Assembly: GCF_025264685.1 (NCBI RefSeq)
Contig: NZ_CP073721.1
Span: 3,463,001-3,527,000, forward strand
Direction: 5' to 3'
Origin: Dactylosporangium roseum
Lineage (GTDB): Bacteria > Actinomycetota > Actinomycetes > Mycobacteriales > Micromonosporaceae
Length of the DNA: 64,000 nucleotides
In this document: piece by piece, positions 25,850-34,932 of the stretch
Layout of the letters: each line of letters opens with the position of its first letter
Numbering within the stretch: the first letter of the stretch is position 1
Position numbers and translations under genes: made by a program
The notes under the pieces: generated by a model
What the model saw: the letters and a program-made list of their open reading frames with translations, nothing else
The model's database searches: none
Told to the model about the DNA's origin: nothing

Positions 25850-26053
25850 CTGGCTATCGGCACCGTGAAGTGGTTCAACGCGGACAAGGGCTTCGGGTTC
25901 ATCACCCCGGACGGCGACGGCGCCAACGTGTTCGCGCACTTCTCGGCGATCCTCTCGAACGGCTTCCGCGGCCTTGAGGAGAACCAGCGGGTCGAGTTCG
26001 ACGTCACGCAGGGCGCCAAGGGCCCGCAGGCCGCGAGCGTCCGCGCCATCTGA
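25850..26053 (+). CDS. Cold-shock protein (CspA family) with probable CTG start
   Basis: 67 residues, the standard length. [20 protein letters not shown] holds RNP1 (KGFGFI), and [13 protein letters not shown] holds RNP2 (VFAHFS), the single-stranded nucleic acid binding motifs. Relatives begin MA-x-GTVKWFN; here the corresponding codon is CTG at 25850, placed 5 bases after AAGGAGA. ATG codons further upstream would add an unrelated leader and have no ribosome-binding site. The protein acts as an RNA chaperone. It lies 84 bases before a truncated desaturase gene. Confidence 0.9.
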   Translation: MAIGTVKWFNADKGFGFITPDGDGANVFAHFSAILSNGFRGLEENQRVEFDVTQGAKGPQAASVRAI

Positions 26054-26136
26054 ACCCACCGTCGGCCGCGTGCCCGCCGTCCCAGGCGGTCGGCACGTGG
26101 CGGCGTCGGCGTATCACCCGCCCCGAGGAGGAGCGC

Positions 26137-26412
26137 ATGTCCACAACGCCGCCGCAAAGCCGCACCGGAAGCCCGTACGCGCATCTGCTGCACCAGATCC
26201 GCGGCGCCGGACTGCTCGATCGCCGCACCCGGTACTACATCTGGAAGATCGCCGTCACCGGTCTGCTGTTCGCGGCCGGCTGGACGGCCTTCGGGTTCAT
26301 CGGCGACTCATGGTGGGTGCTCATCGCCGCCGGATTCCTCGCGTTCGTCTTCACCCAACTCGGGTTCCTCGCACGGCTGCGTGGCGGCGCCCTCCCTGTC
26401 ACGCTGAGATGA
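26137..26412 (+). pseudogene. N-terminal fragment of a DesA-like fatty-acid desaturase
   Basis: 91 residues from an ATG behind GAGGAG. HLLHQIRGAGLLDRRTRYYI and FIGDSWWVLIAAGFLAFVF match the first quarter of the intact desaturases at 43059 and 54047 (KQAGLLDRRPGDY, LVGDSWWQTAVAVYF). The text reaches TQLGFLA and then stops just before the first His box (GHDxxHRQ). All three His boxes are lost, so it cannot be active. The ribosome-binding site and start are intact, so a short membrane peptide may still be made. Confidence 0.78.
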
Positions 26413-26561
26413 AACAACGGGGCACCTGCTGGCGGCCTACCGAACCCTGTTGCAGTGCGGGTCATTGCTGTTGCAGCGCGGGCTAGTACTGGATGGCAAC
26501 GGTTGCGGATTACCGGGCAGCCGTTATGGTCGGCTTTCCGCGACGTGAGCTGAGGTGAGCG

Positions 26562-26906
26562 GTGACACTGTCGGTGGAGGTCCGGACCCGGTTGGCCGGA
26601 CAGGTCGAGATCACCCTGCGCGGCGAACTCGATCAGGGCACTGCCGGGCACCTGCGCGACGCCGTCACCGCCGCCTTGGCGACCCGGCCCGCCCAGGTGT
26701 GCCTCGACCTGGCACAGGTCTCCTTCGTCGACTCCTCCGGTCTGGGCACGTTGGTCGTCGTGCACAAGATGTGCGGCCAGGTCGGCTGCCGACTGGCGCT
26801 GGAAGGCGTCGGCCCGACCCTTCACCAACGCCTACAGGTCACCGGTCTGACCGGCGTGTTCGACCTGACCGGGCCGCCACACTGGCCGGCTCAGAACCAC
26901 GGCTGA
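26562..26906 (+). CDS. STAS-domain protein (anti-sigma-factor antagonist type)
   Basis: 114 residues from GTG 26562. GQVEITLRGELDQGTAGHLR, ARPAQVCLDLAQ-type strand and FVDSSGLGTLVVVHK show the fold, with SSGLG placing the phosphorylatable Ser in the usual helix start. The C-terminal LQVTGLTGVFDL strand completes it. Proteins like this free sigma factors or other partners from an RsbW-type kinase. The nearest SigB/SigF-type sigma gene is at 47532 and the nearest kinase is the broken one near 45 kb. Confidence 0.88.
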   Translation: MTLSVEVRTRLAGQVEITLRGELDQGTAGHLRDAVTAALATRPAQVCLDLAQVSFVDSSGLGTLVVVHKMCGQVGCRLALEGVGPTLHQRLQVTGLTGVFDLTGPPHWPAQNHG

Positions 26907-26927
26907 TCGTGGCGCTGTTCCGGCGAG

Positions 26928-27109
26928 CGGGCAACACCTGCTCGCGGCTGACGGGATCCAGATCGACGACGTCAGCCTCGTCGTCCACGCCGCTCCGCCG
27001 GTCGAGCATAAGGCGTACGTACCCGCACCGCTCCGGCCGCACGGCCCGGGCCGGTGCGCAAGGAACGGTCGTGACGCTCATGACCGGCCCGGCGTACAGC
27101 GGGACCTGA
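26928..27109 (+). pseudogene. C-terminal helicase fragment of a DEAD-box RNA helicase
   Basis: HLLAADGIQIDDVSLVVHAA and PPVEHKAYV lie in one frame. After one shift the neighbouring frame gives HRSGRTARAGAQGTVVTLMT. This is the GIxxDxVxxVxxxxxP-HRxGRxxRxG segment (motifs V and VI) of DEAD-box helicases. The N-terminal half with Q motif, Walker A and DEAD box occurs separately at 52687-53235 on the other strand. Only about 60 codons are left here. Confidence 0.72.
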
Positions 27110-27263
27110 CAGCAGGTCGGCCTTGTGGTCGCGGAGGCGACCCGGCGCACGAACACGTACTGCAGTAGTCCCACAACATAGTTCGGCACGGGGGCGTGCG
27201 CGTCATCGTGGAACTCCGCGAGGCCCTCCTCTGCTTGCCTGTTCCTCATCAACTACTCATCAA

Positions 27264-27513
27264 CTACTCGTCGCCACTGCCGCTGCTGTGGTCGGCGGGG
27301 ATCGGGTCAGTCGCCGGTGCCGGCTTGTCGGTGTCGCGGCACACCAGTTTGGTGCGTTTGGCTTGGGCTCGGCTATCGTCGCAGTCGACGAGGACGATGT
27401 GACCGTGCTGTAGCCGGCCGTGCAGGATCTGCTCGGACAGTGGGTCCTCGATCTGGCGCTGGACGGGGCGGCGCAAGGGCCGGACGCCCAGGACGGGGTC
27501 GTAGCCGATGGCA
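27264..27513 (-). pseudogene. C-terminal fragment of a ClpC/ClpB-type ATPase
   Basis: AIGYDPVLGVRPLRRPVQRQ followed by IEDPLSEQILHGRLQHGHIV is the conserved C-terminal domain of Hsp100 Clp ATPases (usual form GYDPxxGARPLRRxIQRxIE). About 80 codons survive, including a hydrophilic tail to the stop. The ATP-binding domains are absent. The upstream sequence in the same frame is unrelated. Confidence 0.75.
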
Positions 27514-27959
27514 CAGCAGGCGAGCGGCACAGAATCCCAATCGACCGCGGCGCAGTCTCGACCCATCGTTGAGGTTGCGTCCGCGTGGAACCAGATGACA
27601 CACGCGCCTGGAACCCTATGTACTGTCCCCATCTGCAACGCCCATGTGCTGTGGACGATAACTACGTTGCCTGGCGGCGCTGTGGCTGTGATACGTCGCC
27701 CCGGCGAACTCCGGGGCGACGGCGCGTTAGATGGGCTGCCGAGCCTACCGGACGGTCCTCACCGCCGTGCTCAACCGTGTACTGCGTCAGTGATGCAGCG
27801 CGCTTACCGGCGCCCCTTGAGGCCGCCGATCGGCCGCCGTCGGTCGCGCTGATGAACCGCATTGACCAGTCCGTGAGTCCTGTCGATGGCGACAAGACAC
27901 CGCTGGATGACCCGCGGAAGGACCGGGCAGCGGTGGGGCCTCCGCGGGCTCGGCGGGTG
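27514..27959. other. Gap without recognisable gene
   Basis: Only short, composition-driven frames occur. Nothing could be assigned on either strand. Confidence 0.4.
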
Positions 27960-28942
27960 TCAGGCGGCAACGACGAATTGAACTTCAGGGGCGTTGGGGA
28001 TCGATGCCCTGTCCTTGTGGCCGCGCTCGTAGTCCAGCACCGCGCGGATCTGGCCCTCGTCAACCTCCCGCAGCCGGGCACGGATCTCGCCGACGTTCAT
28101 CCGGTCGTACCCCGGCCACGGCTCCGCGCCGTGCAGCTCCTGGATGGCCTCCAGGACCGGCACCCGGTCGAGCGTCGCCGCCTCGTAGGCCTCGACGGTG
28201 GACAGCTCCGACTGGGACAGCCGCGCCAGCCGGTCACGGATCTGCTCCACCGACAGGTTGTCGTAGTCCGGGATGATGGACTGTGCCTCCTGCCGCACGG
28301 CCCCGCGCCGGGCGAACCGCAGCACGTCAGCGGCCTCGTCTCGTAGCCGGTGCAGGCTCTCCCCCAACTGCGGCAGCCTCAGCATCTGCACCGCGCCGAT
28401 ACGTCCGATCTGGTAGACCGGCTCACCGTCGACCTCCTCGGAAATCACCGCCTCCGCGAGCCGGTCCAGGGACGCGTAGCACTCCGACAGCATCTCCTCA
28501 CTCTCCGCCTGTAGGTCGACAGCGAGCTTCTCGGTGATCTTGTCTCGACAGGTGCGTGTGATCTGAGCCAACGCCCGATAGTTGGCGTCCACCACCGCCG
28601 TGGCCGCACACAGGTCCCGGGCGTTCTTCAACACCCGCTCCTCACCACCGGGGCCACGCAACAGTTGCACCGGTACCGTTACCAACGCCACGGCCTGCCC
28701 GCCGGTTACCCGGACGACGTCCATGCCCAGGTGCCGGATGCTGCGGCGAGCTCCGAGCTCACTCAGCCGGTCCGACACCCGGGATACCCGCTCACGGGAC
28801 CGTCGCCGCTGCGTCTCCAGCCGCCGTCGATAGTCCCTTCCGGGGTGACGGCGATGTTGACGGCGAGCATGGTGGTCAAGGCGTACTCCGCCGCACGTGC
28901 GTCTTGCAGATATTGAACGACCTTGTCTCGGACAGTCGCCAT
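27960..28942 (-). pseudogene. DUF892-like (ferritin-like) protein with tandem C-terminal repeats, one frameshift
   Basis: ATG 28942 opens MATVRDKVVQYLQDARAAEY and ALTTMLAVNIAVTPEG. The frame breaks at the G run near 28840, where one missing G would restore DYRRRLETQRRRSRERVSRV and the rest. The N-terminal part (about 160 residues) is a helical bundle of the YciE/DUF892 kind. The C-terminus carries two copies of a module: IIPDYDNLSVEQIRDRLARL and PWPGYDRMNVGEIRARLREV, each followed by a VEAYEx/VLDYERxHKDR helix, as in DUF8129-type tails. A single homopolymer deletion could be a sequencing error or a real inactivation. Confidence 0.7.
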
Positions 28943-29239
28943 GTCGTTTACTCCTCGGAAATCGGCGAAATCGTGGTGAGATCGATTCTGGTTCGGTTCG
29001 GATCGGTTCCGCGTCGGCTGTTCCTGCAGACAGCCGGTTCCCCGCAGACGCCCGGCAAACCGGCCGGCCCCCACATCGGCACACGGCACGACCGTCATCA
29101 CCCGAACCCGGCCAAGAACTGACCCGTCCGGAGCGTGTAACGCAGCTTCCCGCCCACGCTCCCCTCGCGGCACGCCCTGCGCGGCAATGCCACCACCCCA
29201 GGTGCTGTCGTGGCCTCGGACGGCTGTGACAGCGGCCCA
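28943..29239. other. Intergenic region upstream of the DUF892-like gene
   Basis: About 300 bases with no recognisable gene. It should carry the promoter for the leftward DUF892-like gene. Confidence 0.45.
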
Positions 29240-29772
29240 ATGCTCATGCAGTCGCTACCGCCGGGGCGCCCGCCCACTCGTCGCCCGCCCTCCAGACACA
29301 TGACCAGGCGTGCCTGTGGGACGGCGGCGGCGATGTTGGTGGCGCAGGCGAGGGGGTGAGCCGGTCACGGGCACCGACGAGCACCGTCACCGGGATCTGG
29401 GGCAGCGCTGCCAGTTCGGTCAGGCGCCGGTGCGTGTCAACCGCCGCGCCGAACGCGTCATAGCGCCGAGCGAATGACCGACAAGCACCACCCGATGGCT
29501 CGCGTGACAGCACCGAGCATCTCAGCAAGATCATCAGCGAGCCGGGCCACCGTCGCGGTGGTCCGCGTAACCGGCCCCGAACGGCCATGACCACGCGCGT
29601 CGTAAGCAACAACTGCGACGTCGCCCAGAGCGTCGACCTGCCAGGACCACACACGCCGGTCCAGCGACCAACCATGCAACAACACGACCGTCGGTGCGCC
29701 CTTCGCAGGGCCGTGCCGTTCATAACTCAGGCGGACCCCACCGCAGCCCCCATCGCTGGTCACGAAGTCCAT
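29240..29772 (-). pseudogene. Alpha/beta hydrolase, frameshifted and internally deleted
   Basis: From ATG 29772: GGVRLSYERHGPAKGAPTVV, LLHGWSLDRRVWSWQVDAL and VVAYDARGHGRSGPV, the HG oxyanion and DxRGxGxS region of alpha/beta hydrolases. The nucleophile-elbow region then breaks up. PQIPVTVLVGARDRLTP (acid loop) is in another frame, and ACATNIAAAVPQARLVM in a third. The GxSxG nucleophile strand and part of the lid are gone, so no enzyme can be made. Confidence 0.72.
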
Positions 29773-29805
29773 GGAAGCCGCCCCGCAGCCTGACGATTCC
29801 AGCAC

Positions 29806-30470
29806 ACCATCTCAATCACGTCATCATCAGTTCGACACGCGAACCGCGACGGCTATTCCCCGAGTTGAGCAAGGAGAAACGCAATCCGACATCGTGTGGG
29901 GACGGCCGGCGGCATCATCCCGGCATAAGCTGGCAGCGTTCGCGCGGCAGGCTGTCGTACGGCGCCCCGGTGACCAGCGCTTGGGCGTCGACCCGGTGGG
30001 CGAGCATCCTCAGCGAGGCCGACTTGGCCCGCAACCTCGAGGAGCACCAGCTCGCCGAGTTCATCGAGAACGTCTACGCCACGTCCTGACCGTGACGAAC
30101 CCGTCCATGACCGTCGCCGGCCGAGTCGGCGTATCCCTCGCTTCCCGGCCCACACCGCCCAGGGCAGCTTCCGTCAACTCGCGGCAGCCGCCGCGCACCT
30201 GCCCGTGGCTCGGCCTGCATACCGGGCGCAGGAGTGCACGCCAGAACTGCTGTACGAGCCGGTGTGCCGTGCGCTGGATCGCGGAGTTCGGGTCAGGATG
30301 TTACTGCGCGGCCGAACATCTCCGAGGCATCGCGGGCGGACGCATCGGCGTTCCAGAAGGCGGGGGGAATCTACGCCGACCGTCTACTCACGCCAAGGGA
30401 TGCATTGCTGACGGAAGAACCGGTTCCGTGTTCTCCACGAATTTCATGACGGCGATGGGCCTCACTCGTG
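29806..30470. other. Degenerate region, unassigned
   Basis: Plus-strand pieces look coding but broken: WASILSEADLARNLEEHQLA then EFIENVYATS (about 29995-30089), and CTPELLYEPVCRALDRGVRV (about 30236-30295), which faintly recalls the middle part of LuxR-type regulators. No intact gene is supported. Confidence 0.35.
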
Positions 30471-30820
30471 GTCACCGCCTTGCTGCTCGCCGCGGCCGCC
30501 GCAGCCGGGCGCGCATCGACGCGGCAAGTGACCGGCTCCGCAGTCGCAGCGAGGCGCTCCGGTCGACCACGGACCGCCTGCGCGGCGAGCGGGAGGGGGA
30601 CCGGCAGGAGCGGGGTGAGCGGGAGGAGCGCGGACGGGCGTACGGCCGCGGCGACGAGCGGTACGAGCAGCGGTACAGGGATCGTGACGACGAGCGCGCG
30701 GAAGGCCGCTACGAGCGGCGGTACGAGGAACCGGTGCCGGTCGGGGCGGGGCGGGGCCGGTCACGGGGTGAGGACAGCGAGCCCCCGGTCCGCCGACGTG
30801 GATCGGCGGCGCTGCGATGA
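30471..30820 (+). pseudogene. 3' part of a highly charged gene coupled to the SRPBCC gene
   Basis: The frame has no start of its own that makes sense. It reads RIDAASDRLRSRSEALRSTT, then a long Arg/Glu/Asp run with RYEQRYRDRDDERAEGRYER and ends PPVRRRGSAALR. The stop overlaps the ATG of the next gene (ATGA), so the two were co-translated. Similar charged tails precede SRPBCC genes in actinomycete gas-vesicle clusters, so it may be the end of such a gene. That link is an inference only. Confidence 0.45.
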
Positions 30821-31725
30821 GCGCGGTACCGCACAACGGCCCCACGGGTGGCATCGGCGAGCGAGTCTCTCGTCTGGTGGCCAAGGAGTTGGGCAACCTC
30901 GCCGGCGCGGTCGGCGAGCGGGCCGTGGAGTCCCTGCGTGGCAGGGTCGGCGGCCTCACCGATCGGCTGACCGACTTCGCCGAGCGCTCCGAGAGCCCCA
31001 AGCTGGTGGCTGCGGCCAAGGGCGCGGAGCATCTGGCCGGGGGCGGGTCCCCGACGAAGGCCGCCGCCAAGGGCGGGATCGCCGGCGGGCTGGCCAAGCT
31101 GAAGCAGGCGTTCGGCAAGGGGAAGAAGAGCAAGAAGCTCAAGCTGACGAACATCGTGGAGTTCGTCGACGTCGGTGTGCCGGTGCGGGTGGCGTACAAC
31201 CAGTGGACGGAGTTCGAGGACATCCCGCGTTTCACGAAGAAGGTCGAGAAGGTCGAGCGCGAGCAGGACGAGAAGCTCCACTGGCGGGCACAGATCTTCC
31301 TGTCGCACCGCGACTGGGACGCGCAGATCGTCGAGATGGTCCCGGACGAGCGGATCGTGTGGCGCTCGAAAGGGGCGAAGGGCTATCCGGACGGCGCCAT
31401 CTCGTTCCATGCCCTCACGCCCACGCTGACCCGGGTGGTGCTGATCATCGAGTACCACCCCAAGGGCTTCTTCGAGCAGACCGGCAACCTCTGGCGCGCA
31501 CAGGGCCGCCGGGCCCGGCCCGCGGCGAGGATCGGGAGCGGCGCGGGCGCGGGTGAGAGAGAAGGACCGCAAGGGCGCCCGGAACGCGGTGAAGGCCGCG
31601 AGGAGCACGAGCGCGGCGCCCGGCTGTTCCTGATCGGCGGCGCGGTTTACCTCGTGCTGTGGCTGTATGGCATGGTCATCGACCACGGCGCCGTCCGCGA
31701 CCCGGCGCTCGGTTGTCGAGCGTAG
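30817..31725 (+). CDS. SRPBCC (START-like) protein fused to a DUF4383 tail
   Basis: 302 residues. After a helical Ala/Gly-rich leader, the lipid/ligand-binding fold runs from LTNIVEFVDVGVPVRVAYNQ through WTEFEDIPRFTKKVEKVER to TRVVLIIEYHPKGFFEQTG. Family members then continue with an acidic or charged tail. Here, after LWRAQGRRAR, about 35 Arg/Glu/Gly-rich residues lead into GARLFLIGGAVYLVLWLYGM, which is the third membrane segment of DUF4383 proteins (intact gene at 42516: TARLYLIGGGAIYLVLFLYG). Recombination has joined two genes. The product would be a soluble domain with a C-terminal membrane anchor. ATGA overlap with the preceding frame. Confidence 0.8.
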   Translation: MSAVPHNGPTGGIGERVSRLVAKELGNLAGAVGERAVESLRGRVGGLTDRLTDFAERSESPKLVAAAKGAEHLAGGGSPTKAAAKGGIAGGLAKLKQAFGKGKKSKKLKLTNIVEFVDVGVPVRVAYNQWTEFEDIPRFTKKVEKVEREQDEKLHWRAQIFLSHRDWDAQIVEMVPDERIVWRSKGAKGYPDGAISFHALTPTLTRVVLIIEYHPKGFFEQTGNLWRAQGRRARPAARIGSGAGAGEREGPQGRPERGEGREEHERGARLFLIGGAVYLVLWLYGMVIDHGAVRDPALGCRA

Positions 31726-31767
31726 CCAACCGGGTGTCATCCGGTTTCTCAGCCGGGGTGGGGTTAG

Positions 31768-32940
31768 GTGCCGGTCGTGGTAGGGCAGGTGACAGTCCAC
31801 GTGAAGGGGGTGCGCGGGTTGGCTCTTGGGTCCGAAGCGAAGACCGAGGCCACGGTGGAGGGGGTCAGGGGGGCAAGCCGGCTCAGCGTTCGCGACCGCC
31901 TGCTCGGGGCCGCCGTGTGGTTGACCACGCCGCTGCTGCCGGACGACTATCTCGGGTTGCTCAATCCGCTGTGGTCGTCCCGGGAGGTGCGTGGGCGGGT
32001 CGAGGCGGTTGTGCCGGAGACTGCGGACGCGGCCAGCCTGGTGATCCGTCCCGGGCGTGGCTGGGGGCGGCACCGGGCCGGGCAGTTCGTCCGGGTCGGT
32101 GTGGACATCGGAGGGGTGCGGCATGCGCGCAGCTACTCGGTGTCCTCGCCGCCGGAGCGGGCCGACGGGTGTATCACGATCACGGTGAAGGCGGCCCGGG
32201 ACGGGCTGGTCTCGCCCTACCTGGTCCATCGGACGGTGCCGGGAACCATCGTCCACCTCGCGCCGGCGCAAGGTGCGTTCGTGCTGCCGGAGCCGTTGCC
32301 GGCCCGGTTGCTGTTCCTGACGGCCGGTAGCGGGATCACTCCGGTGGCGGCGATGCTGCGCGGCCTGGCCGCGCAGGGTGAGATGCCGGACGTGGTGCTG
32401 GTGCACTCGGCGCCGACCGCGCAGGACGTCATCTTCGGTGTGGAACTGCGCGCCCTGGCCGCCCGGTTTCCGCGGCTGCGGTTGCACGAGTGGTACACCC
32501 GTGACGGCGGCCGGCTGACGATGGCGCAACTGCGCGGGATCTGCCGGGACTGGCGTCTGCGCGACGTCTGGGCATGTGGCCCGGCCGGTCTGCTCGAGCG
32601 GGCCGAGCGGCACTGGCGACGCGCCGGGCTCGGCGACCGGCTGCACGTGGAGCGATTCCGGCCCGACGTGACGTCGGGCGGCTGCGGGGGCCGGGTGATG
32701 TTCACTGTCAGCGGTCGGCACGCCGACGCCGGCGGCGCCACTTCGCTGCTGGTCGCCGGTGAGAACGCCGGTGTGCTGATGCCCAGCGGCTGCCGTATGG
32801 GCATCTGCTACACCTGCGTGGCCCGGCTGCGGGCCGGCCGGATACGTGACCTGCGCACCGGTCGGGAGCACGGCGACGAAGGAGCGCTGATTCAAACCTG
32901 TGTGTCGGCGGCCGCGGGCCCCGTCGAGATCGACCTGTAG
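31768..32940 (+). CDS. Ferredoxin reductase with 2Fe-2S domain (desaturase electron donor)
   Basis: Up to 390 residues. The FAD domain has RHARSYSVSSPPERADG (RxYS motif) and HRAGQFVRVGVDIGG. The NAD(P)H domain has LLFLTAGSGITPVAAMLRGL and WACGPAGLLERAERHW. The C-terminal plant-type ferredoxin domain holds CRMGICYTCVARLRAG and a late IQTCVSAAAGP, four Cys for a 2Fe-2S cluster. It mirrors Rv3230c, the electron donor of DesA3 in Mycobacterium tuberculosis, and the desaturase gene follows 23 bases later. The first about 35 residues from GTG 31768 are atypical; the real start may be downstream. Confidence 0.9.
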   Translation: MPVVVGQVTVHVKGVRGLALGSEAKTEATVEGVRGASRLSVRDRLLGAAVWLTTPLLPDDYLGLLNPLWSSREVRGRVEAVVPETADAASLVIRPGRGWGRHRAGQFVRVGVDIGGVRHARSYSVSSPPERADGCITITVKAARDGLVSPYLVHRTVPGTIVHLAPAQGAFVLPEPLPARLLFLTAGSGITPVAAMLRGLAAQGEMPDVVLVHSAPTAQDVIFGVELRALAARFPRLRLHEWYTRDGGRLTMAQLRGICRDWRLRDVWACGPAGLLERAERHWRRAGLGDRLHVERFRPDVTSGGCGGRVMFTVSGRHADAGGATSLLVAGENAGVLMPSGCRMGICYTCVARLRAGRIRDLRTGREHGDEGALIQTCVSAAAGPVEIDL

Positions 32941-32963
32941 CGACCAGTTGGAAGAGCTCTCAG

Positions 32964-34088
32964 ATGACAGGTACCGTACCCGCGTCAGCCGGCCCCGCTG
33001 CCCATCTGTCCGAAGTCGACATCAAGGAGATCGGCCGCGAACTGGACCAGATCCGCGACAAGGTGATCGCCGGTCTCGGCGACGGCGACGCCCGGTACAT
33101 CCGCCGGGTCATCACGCTCCAGCGGGGCCTGGAAGTCGGCGGCCGGGCACTGCTGATGGCCTCGCTGTTGCCGCCGGCCTGGCTGGCCGGCACCACGTGT
33201 CTGGCCGTCGCGAAGATCCTGGAGAACATGGAGATCGGTCACAACGTTCTGCACGGGCAGTGGGACTGGATGCGTGACCCGCAGATCCACTCCAGCACCT
33301 GGGAATGGGACTTCGCGTCGCCGGCCGGCATGTGGAAGCATTCGCACAACTTCGTGCACCACACCTACACCAACATTCTCGGTAAGGACCGCGATATCGG
33401 TTACGCATTCCTACGGGTCAGCCCCGAGCAGCCGTGGCACCCGGTCGACCTGGCCCAACCCGTCTCCAACGCGATCCTGGCGGCCGGCTTCGAATGGGGC
33501 ATCGCCATCTACGACGTCGAGCTCGAACGGGCCTGGCGCGGCGAGAAGAGCTGGGCCGAGGCGCTGTCCCAGCTCGGCAGCGTCCTGCGCAAGGCCACCC
33601 GCCAGGTCGTCAAAGACTACGTCGCGTTCCCGCTGCTCGCGGGTCCGGCGTTCCTGCCCACTCTGCTCGGCAACCTCACCGCGAACGTCACCCGCAATGT
33701 TTGGTCGCACGCGGTCATCTTCTGCGGCCATTTCCCGGACGGCTCGGAGGTCTTCACCGAAGACCAACTCGAGGACGAGAGCCGCGGCGAGTGGTACATC
33801 CGCCAACTGCTTGGTTCGTCCAACATCGACGGCGGCCCGCTGCTGCACATCATGACCGGCAACCTCAGCCATCAGATCGAACACCATCTGTTTCCAGATC
33901 TGCCCAGCAATCGGTACACCGAGATCGCTCCCAAGGTCCGTGACCTGTGCCAGCGCTACGGGCTGCGGTACAACACCGGCTCTTTGGTCCGTCAGACCGC
34001 CAACGTCTGGAAGAACATTTTCCGTCTGGCGCTGCCTGGGCCGAAACCCCGGCCGCCGGACAACCCGCCGATCTCGGCGACCGCCTGA
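32964..34088 (+). CDS. Acyl-CoA desaturase, DesA3-like
   Basis: 374 residues. Three His boxes are present: GHNVLHGQWDW (first), HSHNFVHHTYTN (second) and LSHQIEHHLFPDLPSNRY (third), which bind the di-iron centre. Membrane segments lie around LLMASLLPPAWLAGTTCLA and later. The layout matches mycobacterial DesA3, a delta-9 stearoyl-CoA desaturase. It is directly downstream of its likely NAD(P)H/2Fe-2S reductase, so the two form one electron-transfer unit that introduces double bonds into membrane acyl chains. GGAAGAGC precedes the ATG. A relic of a second copy lies at 19906-20060. Confidence 0.93.
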   Translation: MTGTVPASAGPAAHLSEVDIKEIGRELDQIRDKVIAGLGDGDARYIRRVITLQRGLEVGGRALLMASLLPPAWLAGTTCLAVAKILENMEIGHNVLHGQWDWMRDPQIHSSTWEWDFASPAGMWKHSHNFVHHTYTNILGKDRDIGYAFLRVSPEQPWHPVDLAQPVSNAILAAGFEWGIAIYDVELERAWRGEKSWAEALSQLGSVLRKATRQVVKDYVAFPLLAGPAFLPTLLGNLTANVTRNVWSHAVIFCGHFPDGSEVFTEDQLEDESRGEWYIRQLLGSSNIDGGPLLHIMTGNLSHQIEHHLFPDLPSNRYTEIAPKVRDLCQRYGLRYNTGSLVRQTANVWKNIFRLALPGPKPRPPDNPPISATA

Positions 34089-34203
34089 TCAGCCGGGACG
34101 GAGCCATACCCCGGTCGCCGGTCACTACCGTCGACGGCGACCGGGACAACCCCGGCGCCCGGCCCTGAGGGCTTGTTGGCCGCTGCCAGACCCGTTTGGA
34201 GGG

Positions 34204-34452
34204 TCAGTGGGGCGTGCTGGTGGCGGTCGCAGGTGGAGGGTGCAGCGAGCCGTCGGCGATGGCCTGGGCGAGGTCGGACAGGCGCCGGTTGTGATTGCGG
34301 GCGCTGCCGCGCAGCGCTTTGAACAGCCGGGTCCGTTCGGAGGTGGGCGCAGCCACGACCTGCAACGTGGCACGGAAGACGTCCGCGACGCCGAAGCGGG
34401 TGACCGGGTTGGCGGCGTAGGCTCGCGAGTGGCAAGCCGGTGCGTGGCTCAT
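34204..34452 (-). pseudogene. ANTAR-domain remnant
   Basis: The frame reads RLFKALRGSARNHNRRLSDL and AQAIADGSLHPPP, the last helices of an ANTAR domain (compare RAYARRTNRRLSDVARLV at 11.6 kb). Upstream, FGVADVFRATLQVV recalls the end of a GAF domain, but most of the GAF part is missing. About 80 codons remain. It probably descends from one of the GAF-ANTAR genes. Confidence 0.6.
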
Positions 34453-34932
34453 CGCGGTCGACCCAGCCCTTGTCGTACGTCACCCGCCGGTCGCGACCGC
34501 ACGGACCTTTGAGGTGCCGGAGGTACCGTTGAACTCGCGACGTGTTGTCGTGTGTCAACGCTACGGTCGGCGCTTGCGTCGCCGGTGCTGATCCGGTGAC
34601 CGCTACCTCCGTTGTCGTCCAGGTGCCCGCGGTGCGGGCACCTGGACCATCGGGACCGGGTCGAATCCGCGCGCCCGGACCCGGCTGGATCGAAACGGGA
34701 CGTGCGTTGGGGGCTTACCGACCGCGATCACCTGCTTCTACGGCCAGGACCTGCCCTACCCTGAGTGCTGGCAGCCACTGGGGTGCGCTGGCATCCAACG
34801 ACGCTCATCGCAAGCCTGTCCACCGTGTTGTACCCCGTCTACAAACGAGACGGGCTCTCGCCGCACCGAGGAAGGACCGACCTCCGTCCCGGGTAGAGCA
34901 GTGGGAGGCACACGCGATTTGGAGGCACGACT
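34453..34932. other. Intergenic region upstream of the nitroreductase
   Basis: No gene is recognisable. It ends in GGAGG before the nitroreductase start. A GGACC..GTCCC pair near 34875 does not have the spacing of a DosR box. Confidence 0.5.

Noticed and set aside
26415..26490. Imperfect CTGTTGCAG direct repeats before the STAS gene at 26562
   Set aside because: Two short imperfect copies only; no link to a known element.
34870..34895. GGACC...GTCCC pair upstream of the Acg-type gene as a DosR box
   Set aside because: The distance between the half sites is 8 bases instead of 4, and the flanks do not fit.
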